Shown: piece after piece, positions 6,726-14,587 of the stretch
How the letters are laid out: each line of letters opens with the position of its first letter
How positions within the stretch are numbered: position 1 is the stretch's first letter
Assembly: GCA_050951725.1 (NCBI GenBank)
Contig: JBMNJO010000001.1
Coordinates: 496,001 to 560,000, forward strand
Source of the DNA: DTU052 sp050951725
GTDB lineage: Bacteria; Bacillota; Syntrophomonadia; Syntrophomonadales; DTU052
Direction: 5' to 3'
Length of the DNA stretch: 64,000 bases
Notes under the pieces: generated by a model
What the model saw: the letters and a program-made list of their open reading frames with translations, nothing else
Told to the model about the DNA's origin: nothing
The model's database searches: none
Program-made: the position numbers and the translations under genes

Positions 6726-8177
6726 TTACAAACGATAGTTTGGGGCCTCTTGAGTAATAGCTATATCATGGGGGTGGCTTTCCACCAGTCCAGACTGGCT
6801 GATCCGTATGAATTTGGATTTCGTCTTCAGGTACTCGATGTTGGCTGCTCCACAATAGCCCATACCTGATTTCAAACCGCCTACCAGTTGAAAGATGGTA
6901 TCGGATACCGGCCCTTTGTAAGGTACCCGTCCTTCTATCCCTTCAGGGACCAGTTTGGGCTCGTTCTCCTGGAAATAGCGGTCACTGCTGCCCTGAGCCA
7001 TCGCCCCCAGAGATCCCATTCCACGGTACAGTTTAAAACTCCGTCCCTGGAGGATGATTAATTCCCCCGGGCTTTCATCTGTTCCTGCCAGGACATTACC
7101 CAGCATTACCACATCCGCCCCGGCAGCAATGGCCTTGGTGATATCACCGGAATACTTAATACCGCCATCCGCGATTATCGGTACACCGGTACCAGCAGCC
7201 GCTTGTGAACAATCTGCGATAGCGGTAATCTGCGGGACTCCAATGCCGGCAATTACCCGGGTGGTACATATTGAACCCGGGCCAATTCCCACCTTGACTG
7301 CATCGGCACCGGCATCGATCAGATCACGAGTGGCTTCGGCCGTAGCAACATTGCCGGCAATAAGATCAAGTCCGGGAAATTCTTTCTTAATCATACGAAC
7401 GGTCTCCATAACTCCCGTAGAGTGACCATGGGCAGTATCCACTACCACGGCGTCAACCCCGGCACCCTTTAAAGCCGCCACCCTTTCCATGGTGTCAGCC
7501 GTAACCCCAACCGCACCCGCTACCAGCAGTCTACCGCGGTGATCCTTGGCCGAGTTGGGGTATTTGCGGACCTTCTCTATGTCTTTAATGGTTATAAGCC
7601 CCATCAGATTGAAATCGTCATCGACCAGAGGCAGCTTCTCAATCTTGTGTTTAGCCAGTATCTTTTTGGCTTCCTGGAGGGTAGTGTGCACCGGTGCGGT
7701 TACCAGTCTCTCTTTGGTCATGACATTATCTATCGGCTGATCAAAATCAGTCTCAAAACGCAAATCGCGGTTGGTGATGATACCGACCAGTTTTGTGCCT
7801 ACGGTAATCGGTACCCCGGAGATGTGGTAGTCTTCCATGATGTGCAGGGCATCCCTGACTTTATGCTGTGGAGTAAGAGAAAACGGATCGGTGATTACTC
7901 CATGCTCTGATCGCTTAACCCGGTCAACTGCCTTGGCCTGGGCCTCAATAGACATGTTCTTGTGTATAACCCCGATTCCTCCCTCGCGAGCGATGGCAAT
8001 TGCCATGCGGGCATCGGTTATTGTATCCATTCCCGCACTCATGATGGGTATATTAAGTTTTATATGTTTGGTAAGGTTGGTACTAACATCAACGTCTCGT
8101 GGAATGATATCCGACCTGGCTGGAACCAGCAGAACATCGTCAAAAGTTAGTCCTTCCTTGCTGAATCTATCTTGCAT
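6726..8177 (-). CDS. guaB: IMP dehydrogenase
   Basis: GuaB oxidises IMP to XMP with NAD+, the committed step of GTP synthesis. The 483-residue protein has the N-terminal TFDDVLLVPARSD, two CBS modules (about residues 90-210), the NAD/IMP barrel with GAGVDAVVVDTAHGHS, and the catalytic cysteine loop GPGSICTTRVIAG. The flap and C-terminal PYKGPV region are intact. The ATG at 8177 is chosen because GGGAGGG lies six bases upstream and MQDRFSKEGLTFDDV is the canonical N-terminus; the open frame continues without support to 8240. A -10-like TATAAT lies 30-35 bases before the start. The gene appears monocistronic. Confidence 0.95.
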   Translation of the reverse strand: MQDRFSKEGLTFDDVLLVPARSDIIPRDVDVSTNLTKHIKLNIPIMSAGMDTITDARMAIAIAREGGIGVIHKNMSIEAQAKAVDRVKRSEHGVITDPFSLTPQHKVRDALHIMEDYHISGVPITVGTKLVGIITNRDLRFETDFDQPIDNVMTKERLVTAPVHTTLQEAKKILAKHKIEKLPLVDDDFNLMGLITIKDIEKVRKYPNSAKDHRGRLLVAGAVGVTADTMERVAALKGAGVDAVVVDTAHGHSTGVMETVRMIKKEFPGLDLIAGNVATAEATRDLIDAGADAVKVGIGPGSICTTRVIAGIGVPQITAIADCSQAAAGTGVPIIADGGIKYSGDITKAIAAGADVVMLGNVLAGTDESPGELIILQGRSFKLYRGMGSLGAMAQGSSDRYFQENEPKLVPEGIEGRVPYKGPVSDTIFQLVGGLKSGMGYCGAANIEYLKTKSKFIRISQSGLVESHPHDIAITQEAPNYRL

Positions 8178-8205
8178 GAATGGCCCTCCCGTGAATGTTT
8201 TTTGT

Positions 8206-8211
8206 ATTATA
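8206..8211 (-). promoter_or_regulatory. -10 box of the guaB promoter
   Basis: The minus strand reads TATAAT, preceded by GTGT. The only -35-like sequence at 17 bases is TTTTTA, so the assignment rests mainly on the perfect -10 box in the short gap before guaB. Confidence 0.45.
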
Positions 8212-8230
8212 ACACAGTTGTTCCAGGGTA

Positions 8231-8264
8231 AAAAAAACAACGGGCGAGTTTTTAATCCCCGCCC
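8231..8264 (-). terminator. Terminator overlapping the end of the 61-aa gene
   Basis: On the minus strand GGGCGGG pairs with CTCGCCC around a nine-base loop and is followed by GTTGTTTTTTTT. The stem contains the last codons and the stop of the 61-residue gene, and it insulates guaB. Confidence 0.8.
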
Positions 8265-8437
8265 ATTACTGAACTTATCCCATATTTATAAAAGTGATCC
8301 TTTAAATCCCCAGCCAACTCCTCGCTGATTTGAAACCTGGCAGCGATCTGCTGAGGGCTTAGATCCTCCCCAATTGCCTCGACAAGGTCATCAAAGTCAA
8401 TCCTCACCTCTTCTGCCATCTCCTTCAATGACGGCAT
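8252..8437 (-). CDS. Small conserved-looking protein with helix-turn-helix-like end
   Basis: I do not recognise this 61-residue protein. It is acidic at the start (MPSLKEMAEEVRIDFDDLVE) and then has LSPQQIAARFQISEELAGDL, which reads like a short helix-turn-helix of the kind in small DNA-binding proteins. A real terminator with a long T run overlaps its stop codon, which supports expression of an upstream unit. Shine-Dalgarno-like GGAGG sequences lie 3-14 bases before the ATG. It may be read from the NlpC/P60 gene upstream. Confidence 0.5.
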   Translation of the reverse strand: MPSLKEMAEEVRIDFDDLVEAIGEDLSPQQIAARFQISEELAGDLKDHFYKYGISSVMGGD

Positions 8438-8476
8438 TCGACTCCAGGGAGGCCACCTCCCCTTATCATCCTGATT

Positions 8477-8512
8477 TCCTATAACCGACCACCTCCGATC
8501 ATGGTTATAGGA
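8477..8512. repeat. Ten-bp inverted repeat between NlpC and the 61-aa gene
   Basis: TCCTATAACC (8477-8486) is repeated in inverse orientation as GGTTATAGGA (8503-8512) with a 16-base loop. On the minus strand the loop contains a GGAGGTGG. It could be a processing hairpin between the two genes or a weak terminator. Confidence 0.45.
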
Positions 8513-8534
8513 TACCCAGCGAGCTCAGGCAGTA

Positions 8535-9194
8535 TTAGTTCTTCAAAACCCTTCGCGCACCATAATAGGCTTTCTTATAGTATTTATCGTCGAGAGAATT
8601 AATTACAATACCGCGGGTACTACTGGCATGAATGAAACGGCTATCCCCTAAATAGATACCAACATGGTTGATCCGCGAGGACCCTCCGGTTTTAAAGAAA
8701 ACCAAGTCAGTAGGAATCAGCGAGTCCTTCTCCACATGGGTTCCGACTTTGGCCTGTTCACGGGAACTCCTTGGCAACTTGATGTCATTGAGGCCGAAAA
8801 CATGACCTACAAAGCCCGAGCAATCAAAACCCCGGGCGGTGGTTCCACCGTAACGGTAAGGTGACCCCAGAAACCGCATTGAACAAGTGATAATCGAACG
8901 GGTGGTACTGGAACCACGGCTCACTTCAGATCCGGATGACTCAAGTGGTGTTGAGAGATCATCAGACTCTGTGAGCGGTCCAGTTGTTCCTTGCGGTATT
9001 TCTGCCGGTGTTGTCGTAGGTGTCGCTGCGTCGCTCCCGGCCGACGTCACACCTGCTTGTTCCTCGAAAAGTGCTGCCGTATCATTTACGGGAGTTAACT
9101 CTTTAAGTTGCGAAGGTTGGTCCGCTAGAGCAAGGGACGTGGTACCGAATGTCAAACAAATAGCCAGAATTAAAATCGGGGCAAGTCGTGCCAA
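8535..9194 (-). CDS. Secreted NlpC/P60 peptidoglycan hydrolase
   Basis: This 219-residue exported cysteine peptidase probably cleaves peptide stems of peptidoglycan. A signal peptide (MARLAPILILAICLTFGTTS, cleavage near ALA-DQ) is followed by a low-complexity Ser/Thr linker to about residue 100 and a C-terminal NlpC/P60 domain. The catalytic residues are Cys125 (GFDCSGFVG), His177 (INHVGIYLG) and His189 (FIHASS). There is no LysM or SH3 wall-binding domain. The gene has no close operon partner upstream. The family is clear, but the exact bond cleaved is not. Confidence 0.88.
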   Translation of the reverse strand: MARLAPILILAICLTFGTTSLALADQPSQLKELTPVNDTAALFEEQAGVTSAGSDAATPTTTPAEIPQGTTGPLTESDDLSTPLESSGSEVSRGSSTTRSIITCSMRFLGSPYRYGGTTARGFDCSGFVGHVFGLNDIKLPRSSREQAKVGTHVEKDSLIPTDLVFFKTGGSSRINHVGIYLGDSRFIHASSTRGIVINSLDDKYYKKAYYGARRVLKN

Positions 9195-9280
9195 TTGATC
9201 CAGACTCTCCCTCCCCTATTTATTTGAGGATACTATTCAACATACAGTCCGAGTTGTCCTGCCAAGCGACAAAATATTTA

Positions 9281-10105
9281 TTATCCGGTGTTTAATCGTT
9301 TTTTCATAGATGTCACCAATTCTCGTCTGATCCTCACAATTCCCAATTTATCTGGTTCTAACTGGCTGCCATGGAAGTCTGAGCCTCCGGTAACCAATAA
9401 TCCTTTGTTATCAGCCAGTTCCCGGTAATAAGCAGTCTGCTTTTCGGAGTGCTGAGGGTAATAGACCTCAAGTCCGTCTATCCCCATGGCAATAATCCTA
9501 TTGACCAGATTATGTTCTCTTATCAGCCCGGGGTGGGCTAAAACTGCCAATCCCCCACACTCATGTATCATATCAATCGCTTCGTGGGGCATAAATTTGT
9601 ATCTGGGGACATATGCCGGGCGATCATTATCCAGATACTTATTAAAGGCCTCTTCTCTCGTGTACACATACCCCTTTTCAATCATGGCATCAGCAATATG
9701 TGGTCGCCCCAGAACATCTCCCCCCGCTAGCTCCTTAACGCGGTCATACTCAACCGGTAAACCCAGGGCATGGAGCCGGGCTACTATTTTGACAGCCCTT
9801 CCTTCCCTCGATTGTTTAAGCTTCTGAAGCCTCTGACGCAGAGAGCCATCGGTGTAATCCAGGTAATAACCCAGGATGTGTACGTCGCTTTGCCCGGCCT
9901 CGGTATTAAACTCAATTCCTGGTATCAGCTCGAAATCCAGTGCGGATTGAGATATGTATTCCAACGCCGGAGCGATACCATCAACCGTATCATGATCCGT
10001 AATGGCCAGACCATCAAGCCCTATCTTGATGGCCAGCCTGATAACCCCGCCGGGGGTTGATTTCCCGTCCGAAGCCGTGGTATGAACATGCAGGTCAAAT
10101 CCCAT
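9281..10105 (-). CDS. PHP domain phosphoesterase (RNase AM/TrpH-like)
   Basis: This 274-residue cytosolic metal-dependent phosphoesterase of the PHP superfamily carries the metal ligands in DLHVHTTASDGKSTP and LAITDHDTVDGI, plus IPGIEFNTE, VLAHPGLI and a closing GGSDFHGSQ. Characterised homologues (E. coli YciV, Chromobacterium TrpH-like) hydrolyse 3',5'-bisphosphonucleotides or trim RNA 5' ends. Length and all metal motifs are normal. The gap upstream contains a diverged MITE copy. Confidence 0.82.
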   Translation of the reverse strand: MGFDLHVHTTASDGKSTPGGVIRLAIKIGLDGLAITDHDTVDGIAPALEYISQSALDFELIPGIEFNTEAGQSDVHILGYYLDYTDGSLRQRLQKLKQSREGRAVKIVARLHALGLPVEYDRVKELAGGDVLGRPHIADAMIEKGYVYTREEAFNKYLDNDRPAYVPRYKFMPHEAIDMIHECGGLAVLAHPGLIREHNLVNRIIAMGIDGLEVYYPQHSEKQTAYYRELADNKGLLVTGGSDFHGSQLEPDKLGIVRIRRELVTSMKKRLNTG

Positions 10106-10181
10106 ATATCAATCAACTTCCTTTTCTCCGGTAGTACCCTATGATTGCTAAAAACCGTAATGCGTTTTTTTAAGAAGAGTA

Positions 10182-10249
10182 GATGCAAAAAGTCTGGTGA
10201 CGGATTTTATTGACTTAAAAACCGCGAATTAATACTTTTCGGAGAATCA
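10182..10249 (+). repeat. Diverged copy of the MITE end (copy B)
   Basis: This stretch aligns with the left arm of the element at 19944-20213 read outward. It shares AAGTCTGG(T/C)GAC, AAACC, then CGAATTAATACTTTTCG (one mismatch in 17) and ends GAATCA. It lies between the PHP and dipeptidase genes. Confidence 0.5.
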
Positions 10250-10274
10250 ACCTGTAGGTAAAGTCCTGCTTATT

Positions 10275-11195
10275 CTATAATATGTCCTTCAGTACGCGAA
10301 GGAAATTACCTCTTAGCACTTTGTCAATTTGCCTTGCAGTCAAGCTCCGTTTTTCCAGTTCCTCCACCAACAAGGGATAAGCACTGACATCTGGGACCAC
10401 TGTGGTTTCGGTGCCATCAAAGTCTGAGCCCAAGGCTACATGGTCCTCCCCCATTATTTGGATCATGTGGCCCACATGGTCTGCCAGTTTTTCTATCGTC
10501 GCTTCCATCCGGTCAACAAACGCGGGAACAAATGTGACCCCAACGATTCCGCCTATACTGGTTATCGTCCGCAGCTGTTCGTCTTTGAGATTGCGCGGGT
10601 GTTTACAGAGGGAATACGTGTTGGCATGACTGACGATCATTGGTTTGCTTGCCATCTCTACCGCATCTCTGAATCCGGCAGGTGATATGTGGGCCAGATC
10701 AACCACCATACCCAACCGGTTCATTTCATTAACCACTTCGCGTCCCCATTCCGACAGTCCTCCACCGCTGGCAGCATCCATAACCCCATCTGCCAGGAGA
10801 TTACGATGGTTCCAGGTAAGACCGATACTCCTTACTCCCAGTCGGTAGAGAGTCCGGAGATTTGACAGTTTCGTTCCCAGGGCCTCGGCCCCTTCAAGGT
10901 GGAGCATCATCCCCGTCCTACCGCCGCCGGTATTCCTTTCCAAATCCTGAACACTCCTCACCGGGTAAGCCATCTCTTTACAGGACATCATTTCCTGTTC
11001 AAAGTAGTCGATCTGCATCAGGATGTCTTCCAGGGCCATTTTGCTGTCCCGTTCGGAACTGTACAGCGATAGGACCTGAAGCTCTATCCCGGCCTTCCTA
11101 GCCCGGTTTAGATCAAAGTGACCACTGTTATCCTGCAGGTGTTCACCCAAAGAAGCAATTCTCGAGAGTGTATCAGCATGGCAATCAACAATCAT
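10275..11195 (-). CDS. Membrane-dipeptidase-like peptidase (M19)
   Basis: This 306-residue amidohydrolase of the renal dipeptidase (M19) family should use two zinc ions to cleave dipeptides. It has the metal motif DCHADTL near the N-terminus, HLEGAEAL in the middle (bridging Glu), VDLAHIS and SHANTYSLCKHPRNL (zinc histidines), and GSDFDGTE near the end. No signal peptide is present, so it is predicted to be cytosolic, as usual in Firmicutes. It has a good RBS (AAGGGAG) directly before the ATG and no obvious operon partner. Confidence 0.9.
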   Translation of the reverse strand: MIVDCHADTLSRIASLGEHLQDNSGHFDLNRARKAGIELQVLSLYSSERDSKMALEDILMQIDYFEQEMMSCKEMAYPVRSVQDLERNTGGGRTGMMLHLEGAEALGTKLSNLRTLYRLGVRSIGLTWNHRNLLADGVMDAASGGGLSEWGREVVNEMNRLGMVVDLAHISPAGFRDAVEMASKPMIVSHANTYSLCKHPRNLKDEQLRTITSIGGIVGVTFVPAFVDRMEATIEKLADHVGHMIQIMGEDHVALGSDFDGTETTVVPDVSAYPLLVEELEKRSLTARQIDKVLRGNFLRVLKDIL

Positions 11196-11240
11196 GTTTA
11201 TCTCCCTTCGTTTAAGAAATTTCCTCTTAAGAAACGCATC

Positions 11241-11372
11241 TTAACCATACACAATGCGTAAATAGTCTTCCCATTTCCAGCTTCCCGCTAAATCCACAGG
11301 TCCCCTTTCGTAAGGAGACAGGAAGACGCCAAAGTCCGTTTGCAGTCTGCTCACGAATATCTGTGGATCCAA
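11241..11372 (-). CDS. Short reading frame of unknown function, possibly a gene remnant
   Basis: One minus-strand frame in the 11.2-11.5 kb gap reads like a protein: DPQIFVSRLQTDFGVFLSPY, then ERGPVDLAGSWKWEDYLRIV and YG before TAA at 11243-11241. It has a protein-like composition with an aromatic C-terminus. It is open for about 45 codons after an upstream stop. No ATG is present; TTG at 11372 or GTG at 11354 are the only start candidates, and neither has a well spaced RBS. It could be a small gene, the C-terminal remnant of a decayed gene, or chance. A 93-residue frame in another register overlaps it and starts inside the spoVS terminator, so I do not accept that one. Confidence 0.35.
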   Translation of the reverse strand: MDPQIFVSRLQTDFGVFLSPYERGPVDLAGSWKWEDYLRIVYG

Positions 11373-11478
11373 ACTCCCGTATTAGAAACACTTCAGGCAG
11401 CAATAAAACGATATGTGTTAGAGTTATTTTCGAAGTAATCACTCGGATTATAGCTTTTGCGGGGGAATGAATAAGTGC

Positions 11479-11518
11479 CAAAATAACAAAGGACCCGCCT
11501 AATATCATAGCAGGTCCT
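11479..11518 (-). terminator. Terminator of spoVS
   Basis: On the minus strand AGGACCTGC pairs imperfectly with GGCGGGTCCT and is followed by TTGTTATTTT, about 35 bases after the spoVS stop codon. Confidence 0.75.
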
Positions 11519-11553
11519 GAATATCTAGAATATCTATTATGCCTGGAGCAACC

Positions 11554-11814
11554 CTATCTGGGTTCAATTATAAACTTGATGGCCGTTCTTTCCTCTCCAT
11601 CTATGATAATGTCAGTAAACGCCGGGATGCAGATAAGATCCATGCCGCTTGGCGCAACAAATCCCCGAGCAATAGCCACTGCCTTAACTGCCTGGTTTAT
11701 GGCTCCTGCCCCAATCGCTTGGATTTCAGCTGCTCCTTTCTCACGCAACACACCAGCTAGGGCTCCCGCCACCGAATTGGGGCTTGACTTTGCTGAAACC
11801 TTTAATACCTCCAC
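11554..11814 (-). CDS. spoVS: Stage V sporulation protein S
   Basis: This 86-residue SpoVS is full length. It has the family's strongly conserved start (VLKVSAKSSPNSVAGALAGV) and core (AIGAGAINQAVKAVAIARGF, VAPSGMDLICIPAFTDI), ending in ERTAIKFIIEPR. SpoVS has an Alba-like fold and is needed for normal spore septation and maturation in B. subtilis. The GTG start at 11814 follows GGGGG. A sigma-H-type promoter lies upstream and a terminator downstream, so the gene is a single unit in the same place, next to ymdB, as in B. subtilis. Confidence 0.95.
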   Translation of the reverse strand: MEVLKVSAKSSPNSVAGALAGVLREKGAAEIQAIGAGAINQAVKAVAIARGFVAPSGMDLICIPAFTDIIIDGEERTAIKFIIEPR

Positions 11815-11864
11815 TATATGACCCCCTTCAAAAACAGCAGAATATAGTTGCTCTTCATCAATAT

Positions 11865-11891
11865 ATTCGCAACATTTTATATAATTCCTGC
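11865..11891 (-). promoter_or_regulatory. Sigma-H-type promoter of spoVS
   Basis: The minus strand reads GCAGGAATT (11891-11883), a perfect match to the sigma-H -35 consensus RnAGGAwww. After 11 bases TGCGAAT follows, matching the -10 consensus RnnGAAT in all but its first base. spoVS depends on sigma-H in B. subtilis. Confidence 0.65.
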
Positions 11892-11931
11892 TTTTAAGTC
11901 GGGATATCTAGATTTTTTTTCCACGGTATAC

Positions 11932-12717
11932 TTATGCTTCCACTCTATGCATGATCCGGCTGATCGATACCGGTTGCAGTGATTGATCATCGATCTCCAG
12001 AAGTGCCGCGTTCAGCTGGAGGGGGCCGGCAGCAATCTCGAATGGCCCGGGTCTTTGAGTCAGAAACCTCGTAATCACTTGATTGGTCTTCATCCCTAAA
12101 ACAGAATGCCAGGGGCCGGTCATACCCACATCGGTTATATAGGCAGTGCCTCCAGGGAGTATGGTCTCATCAGCAGTCTGAACATGGGTATGAGTACCAA
12201 ACACAGCTGTAACCCGGCCGTCCAGATACCAGCCCAAGGCCTGTTTTTCCGAGGTAGCTTCGGCATGAAAGTCCACCAGGATAATATCCGCCTGATTGTC
12301 AATCCTTTTAAGTATGTAATCCACAGTACGAAAAGGACATTCCAGGTTAGCCAGAAACACTCTTCCCGAAAGATTGATAACCGCTATTCGCCTTCCCGCC
12401 GGCCCGTGAAAAATGTTGTAACCTTGTCCGGGACAGTCGTCCGGATAGTTGGCAGGTCTTAGCAACCGGGGTTCCTGGTCAATGAAACCGAGAATTTCGC
12501 GATTATCCCACACATGGTTGCCCATGGTGATCACCTCAATTCCCTGGCGAAGGAACTCTTCGGTGATCTCCCGGTTGATGCCTCTCCCCCCGGCGGCGTT
12601 TTCCCCGTTTGCTATGACAAAGTCAACTCCATGCTCTTGTATAACTGATGGCAGGAGTGCTGCAGTGGCTTTGCGCCCTGGTCTGCCAACTATATCACCT
12701 ATCATCAGGATTTTCAT
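11932..12717 (-). CDS. ymdB: YmdB family metallophosphoesterase
   Basis: This 261-residue calcineurin-like phosphodiesterase of the YmdB family has metal motifs GDIVGRPGRKA, NGENAAGGRGI, GNHVWDN, VDFHAEATSEK and GTHTHVQTAD. B. subtilis YmdB hydrolyses 2',3'-cyclic nucleotides and influences biofilm and motility decisions. The start at 12717 is chosen because GGAGGAG precedes it and MKILMIGDIVGRPGR is the canonical N-terminus; ten extra upstream codons are possible but unsupported. The neighbour upstream is RNase Y, as in B. subtilis. Confidence 0.92.
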   Translation of the reverse strand: MKILMIGDIVGRPGRKATAALLPSVIQEHGVDFVIANGENAAGGRGINREITEEFLRQGIEVITMGNHVWDNREILGFIDQEPRLLRPANYPDDCPGQGYNIFHGPAGRRIAVINLSGRVFLANLECPFRTVDYILKRIDNQADIILVDFHAEATSEKQALGWYLDGRVTAVFGTHTHVQTADETILPGGTAYITDVGMTGPWHSVLGMKTNQVITRFLTQRPGPFEIAAGPLQLNAALLEIDDQSLQPVSISRIMHRVEA

Positions 12718-12801
12718 ATTCTCCTCCGAAACAGTTGTTTGCTCCATTATTACCGGATTTCAGTTTAATTACCACTTTACCCCGGCCACTGGAATATAAA
12801 A

Positions 12802-12836
12802 ACAAAAAAAATAAAGACCTCATTTTTATGAGGCCC
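12802..12836 (-). terminator. Terminator of the RNase Y gene
   Basis: On the minus strand GGCCTCAT pairs with ATGAGGTC around four A residues and is followed by TTTATTTTTTTTG. Confidence 0.8.
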
Positions 12837-12848
12837 TTACTTTCCAAT

Positions 12849-14384
12849 CTATTTGGCGTGTTCTACAGCGCGCGTTTCCCTTATTACTACTACCCTGATC
12901 TGTCCGGGGTAGTCCATTTCCTGTTCTATCATCTTGGCTATATCGCGTGCCAAGTTTATAGAACCCAGGTCATCAACATCATCCGGCTTAACAATTATTC
13001 TGATCTCGCGGCCTGCCTGGATGGCAAAAGACCTATCGACACCAGTAAATGAATCGGCTAGTTCCTCGAGCTTCTCCAGCCTCTTAATATAGGCTTCAAG
13101 GGTTTCGCGTCTGGCTCCGGGCCTGGAAGCTGAGATAGCATCTGCGGCCTGTACCAAGACCGCTTCCACGCTCTGTGGATCAATGTCTCCATGATGTGCT
13201 GCAATAGCATGCAGGACATCCTTGTTTTCACGATATTTCTTAGCTAGTTCCATGCCGATTTCGACATGGGGACCACTCATCTCGTGATCAACAGCCTTCC
13301 CAATGTCATGCAACAGACCTGCCCGTTTGGCAAGCGGGATGTCACACTCCAACTCGGCAGCCATTACCGCCGCGAGGTGAGCCACTTCCACTGAGTGGCG
13401 AAGTACGTTCTGACCATAACTTGTCCGGTATTTTAGTCTCCCCAGTAGTTTGATCAGTTCGGGATGCAGACCATGAACTCCAACTTCAAAAGCCGCTTGT
13501 TCTCCTACTTCCCGGATATGCTGATCAATCTCCTTCTGGGCTTTCTCCACCATTTCCTCTATTCGTGCCGGGTGGATCCTGCCGTCAGTAATAAGTTTTT
13601 CTAAGGCAACCCGGGCGACCTCTCTCCTGATGGGGTCGAACGACGATAGAATAACCGCTTCTGGAGTATCATCGATTATCAGGTCCACTCCGGTCAGGGT
13701 CTCAAATGTCCTGATGTTACGCCCCTCACGTCCGATGATTCTGCCCTTCATCTCATCGTTAGGCAAAGCCACTACTGAGACGGTCGTCTCGGCGGCCACA
13801 TCTGCGGCACACCTTTGTATGGCCAGTGATACAATATCACGAGAACGCTTGTTAGCCTCATCCCGCGCCTCGTTTTCGATTGATCTGATCAAAAGGGCCA
13901 TTTCCTGACGAATCTGGTCTTCAACGTTTTTCAGAAGTACCTGTTTGGCCTCTTCAGAACTCAGTCCTGACAGTCTTTCCAGTTCCTTCAGCTGTTGACT
14001 CAGAAGCAACTGAAGGTTTTGTTGCAGTCTTTCGCTTTCCTTTTCCTTGTTGTGTAGAGTCTCTTCCCTCTGTTCCAGTACATCGAGCTTTTTGTCCAAA
14101 GCTTCTTCTTTTTGGATTATCCTTCTCTCATTGCGATCCAATTCCCGTCTACGGTCCCTGATCTCTTTTTCAGCTTCCTGCCGTGATCTATGGATCTCCT
14201 CTTTAGCCTCGAGTAAGGATTCCTTTTTCTTCGTCTCGGCCGCTTTGACCGCTTCTTCATAAATCCTCTTGGCTTCCTCTTCGGCTGAGCCAAGCTTGCT
14301 TTTGGCAACCATGTTATGCAGGATATAACCGGCCGCGGCTCCAACAGCAACTCCAGCCAGTCCTACTAAAACTGTTTCAATAAT
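12849..14384 (-). CDS. rny: Ribonuclease Y (starts at a rare ATT codon)
   Basis: RNase Y is the membrane-anchored endoribonuclease that initiates mRNA decay in Firmicutes. The protein has an N-terminal transmembrane helix, a long charged coiled coil (about residues 30-200), a KH domain (GRIIGREGRNIRTFETLTGV) and an HD domain (LLHDIGKAVDHE). The first ATG in frame (14312) falls after the anchor. The frame upstream of it encodes IIETVLVGLAGVAVGAAAGY, a typical RNase Y anchor, and contains no ATG, GTG or TTG in a start position before the TGA at 14393. AGGGAGGTG lies seven bases before an ATT at 14384, which I take as the start, giving 511 residues, close to the 520 of B. subtilis. The possible YlbF-family partner is encoded at the left edge of the window. 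Confidence 0.9.
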   Translation of the reverse strand: MIETVLVGLAGVAVGAAAGYILHNMVAKSKLGSAEEEAKRIYEEAVKAAETKKKESLLEAKEEIHRSRQEAEKEIRDRRRELDRNERRIIQKEEALDKKLDVLEQREETLHNKEKESERLQQNLQLLLSQQLKELERLSGLSSEEAKQVLLKNVEDQIRQEMALLIRSIENEARDEANKRSRDIVSLAIQRCAADVAAETTVSVVALPNDEMKGRIIGREGRNIRTFETLTGVDLIIDDTPEAVILSSFDPIRREVARVALEKLITDGRIHPARIEEMVEKAQKEIDQHIREVGEQAAFEVGVHGLHPELIKLLGRLKYRTSYGQNVLRHSVEVAHLAAVMAAELECDIPLAKRAGLLHDIGKAVDHEMSGPHVEIGMELAKKYRENKDVLHAIAAHHGDIDPQSVEAVLVQAADAISASRPGARRETLEAYIKRLEKLEELADSFTGVDRSFAIQAGREIRIIVKPDDVDDLGSINLARDIAKMIEQEMDYPGQIRVVVIRETRAVEHAK

Positions 14385-14448
14385 TAATAATCACCTCCCT
14401 GTAAACCCATTAAAATCACAATGCCAAAGAAAATGAATCGACCTGAAC

Positions 14449-14476
14449 ATAAAATAAAACCGAGCTGAAACTCGGT
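14449..14476 (-). terminator. Terminator of recA
   Basis: On the minus strand ACCGAG pairs with CTCGGT around a six-base loop and is followed by TTTATTTTATG, about 110 bases after the recA stop. Confidence 0.75.
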
Positions 14477-14587
14477 TATTAGCAGAAGTCTTTCACCTTG
14501 TTTTAAATGCAAAAACCTTTTCAAAACGGGTGAATTCCTTCTTTCTCTATTTGAATTGTATTCCCTTCATAGTATAGTGTCAAGTTT

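Noticed and set aside
11227..11508. A 93-residue minus-strand frame in the spoVS-dipeptidase gap
   Set aside because: It starts inside the spoVS terminator, has no RBS and has a composition unlike a folded protein; a different frame of the same stretch looks more coding.
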